From an uncultured Desulfobulbaceae bacterium (GTDB lineage: Bacteria; Desulfobacterota; Desulfobulbia; Desulfobulbales; BM004), in NCBI GenBank assembly GCA_945787325.1, contig CALZHP010000020.1, forward strand, positions 1 through 39,752: a stretch of DNA of 39,752 bases, given 5' to 3'. Position 1 is the first letter of the stretch. Each line of letters opens with the position of its first letter. Below the pieces are notes generated by a model, which was not told the origin of the DNA, made no database searches, and saw nothing but the letters and a program-made list of their open reading frames with translations. Positions 17,846 through 25,401 of this stretch are shown in pieces. The position numbers were made by a program, and so were the translations under genes.

Positions 17846-19072
17846 ATGAATCAGGAAGAAAACCAATTTATAGATGTGCACAATAAGGGTGATAAATATT
17901 CAGAGGATGTCCATATTCTCAATCTGGATGACAGGCAAATCATTCTCATTGGAACTGCACATATATCCAGCGAGTCTATAGATTTAGTTAGGCAGGTAAT
18001 TGAAAAAGAAAAGCCTGACTGTGTGTGTATTGAACTCGATGAGAAAAGATACAAGTCTCTTGCAGAGAGAAAGAAATTTACATCGTTAGACTTGAAAGAG
18101 ATCATCAGGAAAAAGCAGATCAGCACATTGCTGGTAAATCTTGTTTTGTCCTCATATCAGAAAAAGCTTGGTGCAAAACTTGGGGTACTTCCAGGTACAG
18201 AACTGCTTGAAGCGGCAAAAGCTGCAGAAGAAAACATGATTCCTGTTGAGCTTTGTGACCGGGATGTGAGGGTGACATTGCGCAGGGCATGGCATAATAC
18301 TTCTTTTTTGAAAAAAAATTATCTCTTGGCCACTCTTTTTGTGAGCTTGTTTGACAAAACAGAACTAACGGAAGAAAAATTAGCTGAGTTGAAGAGTAAG
18401 GACGTACTGTCAGAACTCATGGCAGAACTTGGTGAAGCTATGCCGGAGTTAAAAATGGTCCTAATAGATGAGCGGGACTTTTTTCTAGCTGAAAAAATCA
18501 AAGCTGCTAAAGGAAAAAGGCTTGTGGCAGTTGTTGGTGCGGGTCATGTGGAAGGCATAAAAAATACACTTAATACAAAGCATGAGTTCGACACTGATGA
18601 ATATATGAATGACATCAGTACATTCCCACCCGTGTCAAAATATTGGAAGGTTATTGGGTGGTCGATACCTCTGGTGATTATTTGTTCTCTAATCACAATA
18701 GGATTAAGAAAAGGGGGCGCAGAAGCTTCGGCTAATCTAATGTACTGGGTTTTGGCCAATGGCATCCCATCGGCAATCGGGGCGGTTTTAGCCCTGGCTC
18801 ATCCGCTTACTATTGCAGGTGCTTTCATAGCAGCGCCGATAACCAGCCTAACGCCTGTTATCGGAGCCGGGTATGTGACAGCCTTTATTCAGGTAATGGC
18901 CCAGCCACCTGTTGTTGGAGAGTTTGAAACGGTGCTGGAAGATATGGCTACTTTAAGAGGCTGGTGGAAGAATAAACTTTTGAAAGTATTTCTTGCTTTT
19001 TTGCTTCCCGGTTTTGGCAGCATGATTGGTACATACATAGGTGGGTATGAGATTATATCCAATTTATTTTAA
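17846..19072 (+). CDS. TraB/PrgY-family membrane protein
   Basis: The 408-residue protein has the N-terminal TraB/GumN-type domain: IILIGTAHISSESIDLV (G36, H39), then DCVCIELDEKRYKSL with E63, a GTELLEAAKAAEE segment, PVELCDRDVRVTLRRAW and VAVVGAGHVEGI. The C-terminal 150 residues carry about four hydrophobic segments, ending in FLLPGFGSMIGTYIGGYEI. Enterococcal PrgY/TraB relatives reduce production of peptide pheromones, and the conserved histidine/glutamate pattern has led to proposals of a membrane metalloprotease. The role in a free-living Gram-negative is unknown. It is unrelated to the conjugative T4SS TraB. No clear ribosome-binding site precedes the ATG. yhbY follows after 23 bases, so the two may be co-transcribed. 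Confidence 0.88.
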   Translation: MNQEENQFIDVHNKGDKYSEDVHILNLDDRQIILIGTAHISSESIDLVRQVIEKEKPDCVCIELDEKRYKSLAERKKFTSLDLKEIIRKKQISTLLVNLVLSSYQKKLGAKLGVLPGTELLEAAKAAEENMIPVELCDRDVRVTLRRAWHNTSFLKKNYLLATLFVSLFDKTELTEEKLAELKSKDVLSELMAELGEAMPELKMVLIDERDFFLAEKIKAAKGKRLVAVVGAGHVEGIKNTLNTKHEFDTDEYMNDISTFPPVSKYWKVIGWSIPLVIICSLITIGLRKGGAEASANLMYWVLANGIPSAIGAVLALAHPLTIAGAFIAAPITSLTPVIGAGYVTAFIQVMAQPPVVGEFETVLEDMATLRGWWKNKLLKVFLAFLLPGFGSMIGTYIGGYEIISNLF

Positions 19073-19095
19073 GATAATATTATTCAGGTGATTAA

Positions 19096-19428
19096 ATGGC
19101 AAATATTGCTAATAAGAATGAATATACGATATTGAACGGCAAACAGAAACGCTATCTTCGCGGTTTGGGCCATCATCTGTCCCCCAAAGTTATACTCGGC
19201 AAGGAAGGAATTACCAAGAATCTGAAATCTTCACTGGAAAACGTATTAGATTCTGATGAACTTGTTAAAGTTAAAGTTGGCAATAATTGTGATCTGGATA
19301 GAAAGGATGTTGCCGAAAAACTGTCACGCGAAACAGGTGCTGTAGTTGCTCAAGTAATTGGAAAAACAATTCTTCTATACAGGGAAAACAAGAAAAGCGA
19401 TGACGGAATAGTGCTTCCTGCATCATGA
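19096..19428 (+). CDS. yhbY: YhbY-family RNA-binding (CRM domain) protein
   Basis: The 110-residue protein is a single CRM domain. LNGKQKRYLRGLGHHLSPKV is the family opening, followed by the ILGKEGIT loop, LVKVKVGNNCDLDRKDVAEKL and a closing VIGKTILLYRENK strand. E. coli YhbY associates with pre-50S ribosomal particles, so a role in ribosome assembly is likely. The length is normal. AGGTGA stands just before the ATG. It follows the TraB-family gene by 23 bases. A spacer of about 170 bases with a promoter-like pair separates it from the M23 peptidase gene. Confidence 0.93.
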   Translation: MANIANKNEYTILNGKQKRYLRGLGHHLSPKVILGKEGITKNLKSSLENVLDSDELVKVKVGNNCDLDRKDVAEKLSRETGAVVAQVIGKTILLYRENKKSDDGIVLPAS

Positions 19429-19464
19429 AAACAAGGTAATCAAGTTTACAGCTGTCAATTTCTG

Positions 19465-19493
19465 TTGACTCAAAAGCAGAGCAATATTATTGT
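19465..19493 (+). promoter_or_regulatory. candidate sigma70 promoter for the M23/bactofilin pair
   Basis: TTGACT at 19465-19470 and TATTGT at 19488-19493 are separated by 17 bases and lie about 105 bases before the ATG at 19598. The match is 5 of 6 for the -35 and 4 of 6 for the -10. It is a consensus match only. Confidence 0.35.
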
Positions 19494-19597
19494 ACGGTTC
19501 GTAATTTTGCAGTTTTTATAATGAATTCAGGAATTATTAATCATTTTTTATCGTAAACTGCGTCTGCAGTATTTTAGAAATTAAACAGGTGTACCCC

Positions 19598-20479
19598 ATG
19601 AAAGACACGCTGCACATTTTGATAGCAAGTGAAGACGGTAGTACTAAAAATTACGTGGTTTCAAAGAAGTTCATAAAAAAAATATCCTTTCTCTCTGTAA
19701 CAGTTTTTCTTGCCTTGACGGTTATGAGTTCTTTAGGAGTGTGTCTTTTTGTTAAGGGCACAGAATTGAAAAGAAAACTGGTTGGTATTGAAATGGAGCT
19801 TGTAGAAGAGAAAACACGCTCAAAGGGGCTTCAGGGTCAGGTATTAGCTCTTGGTCTGGAAAAGGAAGCCCTACTCAGAGATGCTGTTGGTGAATTAAAT
19901 GAAAAAAGTCAGATAATCGAATCAATTTTAAGTACCGTTGGAATTGATGTGAAAGTACAGGAGACTCATGAAAATAGTGGGGGACCATTTACAAGCCTCA
20001 CTAATAACAATCATGAAGATCTTATTTTTATGGCGGACCGTTATCTGGCAACAATTCAGGATATCCCCCTTGGAGCACCTGCACTTGGTACTATTACATC
20101 AAAGTTTGGACGCAGGTACGACCCGATTAACTCGAAAGCAGCATTTCATCAGGGAGTAGATATCAGAGGAAAGAGAGGCACCGAAGTACGAGCAACGGCA
20201 TCTGGCATGGTATTTGAAAGAGGGTACGATGAAGGTTACGGTTGGTATGTTTTGATTGATCATGGCAGTGACTTCAGGACGATGTTAGCCCATTGCAAGA
20301 AGATTCTTGTAAAAAAAGGAGACAAGGTAACCAGGGGTCAGGTAATTGCTTTGCTGGGTAATAGCGGCAGGAGTACCGGTCCTCATGTGCATTACGAAAT
20401 TCACCATAAGGGAAAGCTGGTTAATCCTGTAAAATTTATGAGAATTGCAAGGTATCTATCTTTAGATTCTAAAGAGTAA
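19598..20479 (+). CDS. M23-family metallopeptidase (LytM domain), membrane anchored
   Basis: The 293-residue protein probably cuts peptide cross-links in peptidoglycan. It has an N-terminal membrane segment at about 31-51, a coiled-coil stretch (about 55-110) and a LytM domain with all zinc ligands: H184 and D188 in FHQGVDIRG, and HVH at H263/H265 in GPHVHYEIHHKG. The active enzyme pattern is therefore intact, unlike degenerate EnvC or NlpD-type activators. I chose the ATG at 19598 because AGGTG lies 6 bases before it. The GTG at 19589 overlaps that same ribosome-binding site. The bactofilin gene follows after 35 bases. Bactofilin plus M23 peptidase is a recurring pair in which the bactofilin positions the hydrolase to shape the cell. 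Confidence 0.93.
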   Translation: MKDTLHILIASEDGSTKNYVVSKKFIKKISFLSVTVFLALTVMSSLGVCLFVKGTELKRKLVGIEMELVEEKTRSKGLQGQVLALGLEKEALLRDAVGELNEKSQIIESILSTVGIDVKVQETHENSGGPFTSLTNNNHEDLIFMADRYLATIQDIPLGAPALGTITSKFGRRYDPINSKAAFHQGVDIRGKRGTEVRATASGMVFERGYDEGYGWYVLIDHGSDFRTMLAHCKKILVKKGDKVTRGQVIALLGNSGRSTGPHVHYEIHHKGKLVNPVKFMRIARYLSLDSKE

Positions 20480-20514
20480 GGTCTTCCACTACTAATCTCA
20501 ACAAGGGTGTCTAT

Positions 20515-20985
20515 ATGGGTCTTTTCAATAAAGGTGACAATGAAAGCCGACTAGTTTCTGCAACAACCGACAAAGATGCTATTACGAGCATACTTGATAA
20601 GGAAATGACGGTCACAGGTAATATCTCTTTTAAGGGAAAGGCCAGACTTGATGGCAGAATCGAAGGGAACATCAAAGGAGAGTACCTAATTCTCAGCGAG
20701 TCAAGCGAGATCGTGGGCGATATAGAGGCAGACATTGTTGTCTGTCAGGGAAGAGTAAATGGAAATATTGTTGCAAAACAATTTTTTGCAAAAAAGGGCG
20801 GCACAATTAATGGTAGTCTTGAAACGACTGATCTCTCTGTAGAATCTGGCGCTGCTCTTAATGGTGAGGTGAAGGCAAGTTCTCAGAAACTCCGCCTGCT
20901 TCAGGGAAGCAGTGCACAAGAAAGTACACCAGAAGCTGAAGTGATTTCGAGCTCAAAGCTGAAATATTCCACCACTGACAAATAA
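20515..20985 (+). CDS. Bactofilin-family cytoskeletal protein
   Basis: The 156-residue protein has the short beta-helix of bactofilins (DUF583): repeated strands such as MTVTGNISFKGKARLDGRIEG, SSEIVGDIEADIVVCQGRVNG, NIVAKQFFAKKGGTINGSLE and SVESGAALNGEV. It has flexible charged ends and no membrane segment. Bactofilins polymerise without nucleotide into filaments or patches that attach to the inner membrane and recruit wall enzymes. AAGGGTG precedes the ATG. Its place directly after the M23 endopeptidase gene suggests that the two act together. The C-terminal tail (about 125-156) is serine and glutamate rich and probably disordered. Confidence 0.94.
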   Translation: MGLFNKGDNESRLVSATTDKDAITSILDKEMTVTGNISFKGKARLDGRIEGNIKGEYLILSESSEIVGDIEADIVVCQGRVNGNIVAKQFFAKKGGTINGSLETTDLSVESGAALNGEVKASSQKLRLLQGSSAQESTPEAEVISSSKLKYSTTDK

Positions 20986-21135
20986 CCTAATACTCTCAGA
21001 AAGGTTGTTTGTTCTCATCTCATGGAATTTAATTCAGGCATTTTCATTCTGCCGATTAATTAAAATCCCATTTTTATCTGACTTCTCGCCGTGATTAGTT
21101 ATTATGACAAATTCGGGCGGAGTCATGTTAATTAG

Positions 21136-21177
21136 AAATTACGATGTTATATTATAAAATTACGATGTTATATTATA
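21136..21177. repeat. perfect tandem duplication of a 21-bp unit
   Basis: Two identical 21-base units lie at 21136-21156 and 21157-21177, with core ACGATGTTATATTATA. They end 34 bases before the FKBP ATG. Each contains a -10-like TATATT/TATAAA stretch. Two helical turns per unit would place protein sites on the same DNA face. It could be a duplicated promoter element or slippage. Confidence 0.8.
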
Positions 21178-21211
21178 AATATTATTGTTGAAAATAATAA
21201 AGGAGCAAGTA

Positions 21212-21640
21212 ATGGCGCAGGCAAAATCAGGAGATTCAGTCAGGGTCCACTATACAGGAACATTACCTGATGGAACAGAGTTCGATTCTTCAAGAGGGAA
21301 GGAACCATTCCAATTTGTTATTGGAAAAGGGCAGGTTATTTCGGGACTTGACGAAGCAGTGATCGGAATGACTCCCGGAGAATCAAAAACAGTTGAGATA
21401 CCCGCTGAGAAGGCATATGGGCCCCGTCAGGAAGAAATGGTTATGGAAGTCGATAAGAATCAGTTTCCTGATGAAATAATCCCTGAAATTGGTCAGAAGA
21501 TAGAGATCACTCAATCTGATAATCAGAAATTGATCGTAACAGTCGCAGCGATAACTGACACAACGGTACTACTTGATGCCAATCCACCCTTGGCCGGTAA
21601 TGATCTGACCTTCGATTTGGAACTAATAGAAATAGTTTAA
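21212..21640 (+). CDS. FKBP-type peptidyl-prolyl isomerase, SlyD-like
   Basis: The 142-residue cytoplasmic protein has the FKBP fold with VRVHYTGTLPDGTEFDSS at the start and an insert-in-flap chaperone domain (about 68-120: YGPRQEEMVMEVDKNQFP and on). It ends with NPPLAGNDLTFDLELIEI, as in SlyD-like proteins. It should catalyse cis-trans isomerisation of proline bonds and assist folding. The histidine/cysteine-rich metal-binding tail of E. coli SlyD is absent. The ATG at 21212 has AGGAG at 21201-21205 with 6-base spacing. A TTG nine codons upstream would lie before that site and is rejected. It is probably monocistronic, behind the 21-bp tandem repeat. Confidence 0.93.
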   Translation: MAQAKSGDSVRVHYTGTLPDGTEFDSSRGKEPFQFVIGKGQVISGLDEAVIGMTPGESKTVEIPAEKAYGPRQEEMVMEVDKNQFPDEIIPEIGQKIEITQSDNQKLIVTVAAITDTTVLLDANPPLAGNDLTFDLELIEIV

Positions 21641-21676
21641 CATTAATAAGTTTAAAAGCATTAATAGTTTAAGAAC
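21641..21676. repeat. imperfect direct repeat after the FKBP gene
   Basis: CATTAATAAGTTTAAAAG at 21641-21658 is followed by CATTAATAGTTTAAGAAC at 21659-21676. A related AATAGTTTAA lies at the very end of the FKBP gene (21631-21640). It is low-complexity, AT-rich and possibly a slippage product. Confidence 0.4.
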
Positions 21677-21957
21677 AGAGGTTTATCTGAGCGATATGTA
21701 AAGATCACATTTTCAGAAAAAACTATGTGTCAAACTACCGCTGTTTCTCCAGGAACTCATGAGCATCTATCAGAGTTTTCAGGCTTTGAGTATTCCAGCT
21801 TTATTGTGAGAAACAGCATTCACTTTAGTTGATGCTTTGGAAGTTGACACTTTATTAGGGTCTTATTATTTTCATCGATAGTAGGCATTTATCTGACATG
21901 ATCTATCAACTGTTTTGTCAGCAATAATAATCTTGTGATAAGATAAAACTATTCAAA
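21677..21957. other. intergenic region with an extended inverted repeat, upstream of gspF
   Basis: No gene is seen. GCTGTTTCTC at 21740-21749 is perfectly mirrored by GAGAAACAGC at 21808-21817. Inside, GGAACTCA at 21752-21759 can pair with TGAG (21787-21790) plus TTCC (21793-21796). The whole could fold as a branched stem of about 78 bases. It has no U tract. It lies upstream of the candidate gsp promoter. Confidence 0.45.
21844..21872 (+). promoter_or_regulatory. candidate sigma70 promoter of the gsp operon
   Basis: A perfect TTGACA at 21844-21849 is followed after 17 bases by TATTTT at 21867-21872. This lies 85 bases before the gspF ATG. The -35 is a full consensus and the -10 matches 4 of 6. 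Confidence 0.4.
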
Positions 21958-23181
21958 ATGCCTGTTTACGAATACTCAGCCCTTGACAAATCCGGTAAAA
22001 AGGAAACGGGCATAATCGATGCCGACAGCTCTGTTGCTGCGCGACAGAAACTGAGAGGTAAAGGGTTTTATCCCGTTAAGGTTAAGGAAACAACCGGCAA
22101 AGCACTTGAAGAAGGTCGGGATTTGCTGTTTTTTTCCTTAAGTAATAGAGTCAAACCAGAAGAGGTGCTGGTTATGACTCGGCAGCTGTCAACCTTGCTG
22201 GGAGCAGGCATCCCCCTTGTGTCATCACTTGACAGCCTAATACAGCAGGCAACAAATCCGACATTCAAAAGAATCATTTCCCAAATCAAGGAATCTGTAA
22301 ATGAGGGGAACAGCTTAACTCACTCTCTTACGCAACATCCTCATCTTTTTTCAAACATCTATATCAATATGGTTAGAGCTGGTGAAGCTTCCGGATCACT
22401 TGACGTTGTTCTTGAACGACTCGCTGAATTTTCTGAACACCATCAGGCTTTGAAAGGGCGTTTCAGGGCCGCTCTTATATATCCTGTTTTCATGGCAGCA
22501 ATCGGTATATTGGTGCTGTTTTTTCTTGTGACCTTCATAGTACCAGGTATCACAGAAGTATTTGTTGAAATGCAGCAGGTTCTACCTTTACCTACAATGT
22601 TATTGATCGGATTCAGTAACTTTTTCAAGTCGTATTGGTGGCTATTCCTGTTACTGATTATATTGTTAACTTGGAGTTGTAGGGCAGCCATTAAAAGGCC
22701 GAAGGGGCGCATGTTTTGGGATGAAATGAAACTTCGCACACCTATTGTGGGAAAGGTAAATCAAAAAGCGGCCCTGGCGAGGTTCAGCAGAGCTTTGGGA
22801 AGTCTTTTACAGAACGGCGTGCCGCTGTTGACTTCTCTGCAGATTGTCAGAAACATAGTAGATAATATTTTGATCGCAAATGTAATCGATGACGCGGTTG
22901 AAGAAATCCGGGAAGGAAAAAGTATGGCAGCATCCTTCCAACAGAGTAAATGGTTTCCGCCTATGGCTGTCCAGATGATATCAGTAGGGGAACAGAGCGG
23001 GGAACTTGAAGTAATGTTGCAGAAAATAGCTGATTCTTATGAAAAGGAGGTGGAGTCTAACGTTATGGGGCTCACCTCAATGATTGAACCTGTTATGATA
23101 CTTGCGATGGGTTTAGTGGTTGGTTTTATCGTAATATCTATTTTATTGCCAATATTCGAAATGAACCAGATGATCAGCTAA
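21958..23181 (+). CDS. gspF: T2SS inner-membrane platform protein GspF
   Basis: The 407-residue polytopic protein forms the core of the T2SS assembly platform that connects the GspE ATPase to pseudopilus growth. It starts MPVYEYSALDKSGKKETGIIDADS, typical of the family. It has two T2SSF domains (about 70-195 and 272-395) and three hydrophobic segments near 168-198, 222-240 and 372-398. The second domain repeats the first: TRQLSTLLGAGIPLVSSLDSL resembles SRALGSLLQNGVPLLTSLQIV. It is the first gene of the twelve-gene gsp locus here, after a 317-base spacer. The ribosome-binding site is weak. The pilus homologue PilC is the main alternative, but the downstream genes make GspF clear. Confidence 0.96.
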   Translation: MPVYEYSALDKSGKKETGIIDADSSVAARQKLRGKGFYPVKVKETTGKALEEGRDLLFFSLSNRVKPEEVLVMTRQLSTLLGAGIPLVSSLDSLIQQATNPTFKRIISQIKESVNEGNSLTHSLTQHPHLFSNIYINMVRAGEASGSLDVVLERLAEFSEHHQALKGRFRAALIYPVFMAAIGILVLFFLVTFIVPGITEVFVEMQQVLPLPTMLLIGFSNFFKSYWWLFLLLIILLTWSCRAAIKRPKGRMFWDEMKLRTPIVGKVNQKAALARFSRALGSLLQNGVPLLTSLQIVRNIVDNILIANVIDDAVEEIREGKSMAASFQQSKWFPPMAVQMISVGEQSGELEVMLQKIADSYEKEVESNVMGLTSMIEPVMILAMGLVVGFIVISILLPIFEMNQMIS

Positions 23182-23210
23182 CTTATTTTCTTAAGGAAAG
23201 GAGCTGAAAA

Positions 23211-23654
23211 ATGAATAGAGTACAGTCAAATATAAAGGGTTTCACACTTATTGAATTGATGGTGGTGCTAGTAATTCTCGGTGTTCTGGCGGGTCTTATA
23301 GCCCCAAGGATTATGGGGAGACCTGAAGAGGCCCGCAGGATGAAGGCGAAAGTACAGATTCAAAGCCTGGAGACGGCGTTAAAAATGTATAACCTGGATA
23401 ATGGTATCTACCCTTCTACAGAGCAAGGGCTTGAAGCTCTAGTGGAGCAGCCTACTTCAGGTAAACTTCCAAAGGCCTGGAGGGATGGAGGATACCTTGA
23501 AAAAGGTAAGCTGCCAAAGGATCCTTGGGGAGGGGACTACATATATTTGAGCCCCGGCAGCCATGGTTCTTTCGACCTCGTATCTTATGGGCCGGATGGA
23601 GAACTTGGCGGAGATGGAAAAGATTCCGATATTAACAATTGGGAACTGGAGTAA
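23211..23654 (+). CDS. gspG: T2SS major pseudopilin GspG
   Basis: The 147-residue prepilin is the main subunit of the periplasmic pseudopilus. The type III signal is cut after glycine in [17 protein letters not shown], with the required E5. Family features follow: the alpha helix, [19 protein letters not shown] and the calcium-site region ([20 protein letters not shown]), which is typical of major pseudopilins. AAGGAAAGGAG stands before the ATG, the strongest ribosome-binding site in the operon, which fits a subunit needed in excess. The gene starts 29 bases after gspF and overlaps the reading frame of gspH. Confidence 0.97.
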   Translation: MNRVQSNIKGFTLIELMVVLVILGVLAGLIAPRIMGRPEEARRMKAKVQIQSLETALKMYNLDNGIYPSTEQGLEALVEQPTSGKLPKAWRDGGYLEKGKLPKDPWGGDYIYLSPGSHGSFDLVSYGPDGELGGDGKDSDINNWELE

Positions 23655-24178
23655 TTGGTAAGTTGGAGGGCAGTAAAGGGTACACCTTAATGGAACTGGT
23701 TGTGGTCCTTGCCCTTATTGGCTTAATGCTCATTGTCAGTATTCCGAGGTTCAGACAAACGTTACTGACTGATTCTCTGAATTCAACTGCACGAAAGATT
23801 GTCGGGCAGGTAAAGACATTGAAAAACAGGACAATACGCGAGCAAAAGACCGGTTTTTTTCACTTTGATCTTATGGAGCAGAGGTACTGGGTAACCACCG
23901 AATCGGATAACGAAACTTTACTCGCTTCAGCGCGAGAGAATGCCTACCAGGTGCCTTCAAGTGTCAGGATATCAGATGTCTGGTCGCAAAGCCATGGCAA
24001 GAAATCGGAAGGAGAAGTGCTGGTACGTTTCAACAAAAAGGGATATGTGGAACCTGTTATCATCCATCTTGAATCTGATGATAAAAAAATGAGTCTTGTC
24101 TTAAATCCTTTTCTGGGCACCATAAAAATATATGAAAAATATATTGATATGCATAGAGATGACTCCAATAGCACCTGA
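23639..24178 (+). CDS. gspH: T2SS minor pseudopilin GspH
   Basis: The roughly 170-179-residue prepilin carries the motif [16 protein letters not shown], with glycine before the cut and glutamate at +5. A less conserved globular domain follows, as in GspH, which sits near the pseudopilus tip region. There is no ATG near the N-terminus. The longest reading starts with TTG at 23639 inside the end of gspG. A second in-frame TTG at 23663 would leave only six residues (LEGSKG) before the cleavage site. Non-ATG initiation plus a 16-base overlap suggests translation coupled to gspG. A 57-base gap separates it from gspI. Confidence 0.88.
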   Translation: MGTGVIGKLEGSKGYTLMELVVVLALIGLMLIVSIPRFRQTLLTDSLNSTARKIVGQVKTLKNRTIREQKTGFFHFDLMEQRYWVTTESDNETLLASARENAYQVPSSVRISDVWSQSHGKKSEGEVLVRFNKKGYVEPVIIHLESDDKKMSLVLNPFLGTIKIYEKYIDMHRDDSNST

Positions 24179-24235
24179 AAATATGCTGCGGAAAACATAG
24201 CATATTTCAACGCCTGTAATAACAGGATACCACCA

Positions 24236-24670
24236 ATGGAAATATCAATTTTCAGTCTTTATAAAGACCAGCCTTTTCACCAGGGCAATAAAGGATTTAC
24301 CCTTTTAGAGGTAATGATATCTGTTGCCATAATAGCTATTGCACTTACTGTTCTTCTTGGCTCTCAATCACAAAGCTTAGCACTTGCAAACGAATCCAAG
24401 TTCGGTACTACAGCAGCATTACTTGCTCAAAAAAAAATGGCTGAGCTTGAGCTCAGTGGTTTCCAAGATATCTTGGATTATCAGGGGGATTTTGGTGAAG
24501 AATATCCCGGTTACCAATGGAAGCTTGAGGTGAGGGATTTTAACAGTGAAGAGTTTGAAAACCTCGCTGAAAAGTTGTTGCGAGTAGATCTTTCACTCTC
24601 ATTAGGTGATGAAACACAGTTTCAATATGTACTCCGGTCCTGTGTTTTCGTTCCGGCAGCTAATAGATAA
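24236..24670 (+). CDS. gspI: T2SS minor pseudopilin GspI
   Basis: The 144-residue prepilin has the processing motif NKGFTLLEVMISVAIIAIAL (E5 present) about 20 residues in. SQSLALANESKFGTTAALLAQKKMAELELSG then follows, which is characteristic of GspI. In well-studied systems GspI joins GspJ and GspK in the tip complex that starts pseudopilus assembly. AGGA lies 8 bases before the ATG. It ends two bases before the longest reading of gspJ. Confidence 0.94.
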   Translation: MEISIFSLYKDQPFHQGNKGFTLLEVMISVAIIAIALTVLLGSQSQSLALANESKFGTTAALLAQKKMAELELSGFQDILDYQGDFGEEYPGYQWKLEVRDFNSEEFENLAEKLLRVDLSLSLGDETQFQYVLRSCVFVPAANR

Positions 24671-24684
24671 AGGTGGCGCATCCA

Positions 24685-25401
24685 GTGTTCAATAATAGAA
24701 AAGTTAAACACTTTAGGAGCCGTTCACATTCTTATGGATTTACACTGGTGGAAGTACTTCTGGCGATTTTTATAACTTCCATTGTCCTTTCAATCATTTA
24801 TGTTTCATATACCGGCTCCTTAAGAGTTATTAATTCTTCAGAAAAACAGACGGAAATCTATCGGAAGGCGCGAATAGCCCTTGAAAGGATGGTTGAAGAT
24901 CTGGAATCAGTATATCTGGCTGTGCCTGAGCAGGTAAGCATGGACTCAGGTTGGGATTTTCTACTTAAAGGTGAAAAAAAAGAGTTGGCAGAACGAAGAG
25001 CAGATACTTTGAGCTTCGTATCTAGATCACATATATCATTCAGTGATGATAAACCCGCGTATGTCAAAACTGAAATACTGTATGATGTCACTGAGAGAAG
25101 TGAGGATGGTCCATTGGTGCTGACGCGATCAGACAGACCGACTTTATATAAACATCAAGGTGAAATTTCAGAAAGATACGACCTCTGCGAAGGTCTTGAA
25201 GCTGTAACTTTTAGTTACAGAGACAAAGAAGGTGAGGTATACGAGGCCTGGGATCCTACCGGTTATGAACTGTCAGATAAACCACTTGATGAGAGATTAC
25301 CGGCTTTGGTTACCATAAATCTGTCATTCAAAAACGAACTGGACCCGGAAGAACCCATGACGTTTTCAACAAGTGTTGTTCTGCCGGCAGGTGTGGAATG
25401 A
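24685..25401 (+). CDS. gspJ: T2SS minor pseudopilin GspJ
   Basis: The 238-residue prepilin has the motif SYGFTLVEVLLAIFITSIVL with E5, then YRKARIALERMVEDLESVYL and a beta-rich globular domain, as in GspJ. It belongs to the tip complex with GspI and GspK. I chose the GTG at 24685 because AAAGGTGG at 24669-24676 lies 8 bases before it. Another GTG at 24673 is inside that ribosome-binding site and would add four residues. The stop overlaps the gspK ATG (ATGA), which indicates translational coupling. Confidence 0.93.
   Translation: MFNNRKVKHFRSRSHSYGFTLVEVLLAIFITSIVLSIIYVSYTGSLRVINSSEKQTEIYRKARIALERMVEDLESVYLAVPEQVSMDSGWDFLLKGEKKELAERRADTLSFVSRSHISFSDDKPAYVKTEILYDVTERSEDGPLVLTRSDRPTLYKHQGEISERYDLCEGLEAVTFSYRDKEGEVYEAWDPTGYELSDKPLDERLPALVTINLSFKNELDPEEPMTFSTSVVLPAGVE

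Noticed and set aside
17846-19072. TraB as a conjugative type IV secretion component
   Set aside because: The sequence has the GTAH and GAGHVEGI motifs of the PrgY/TraB family and no other conjugation gene is present.
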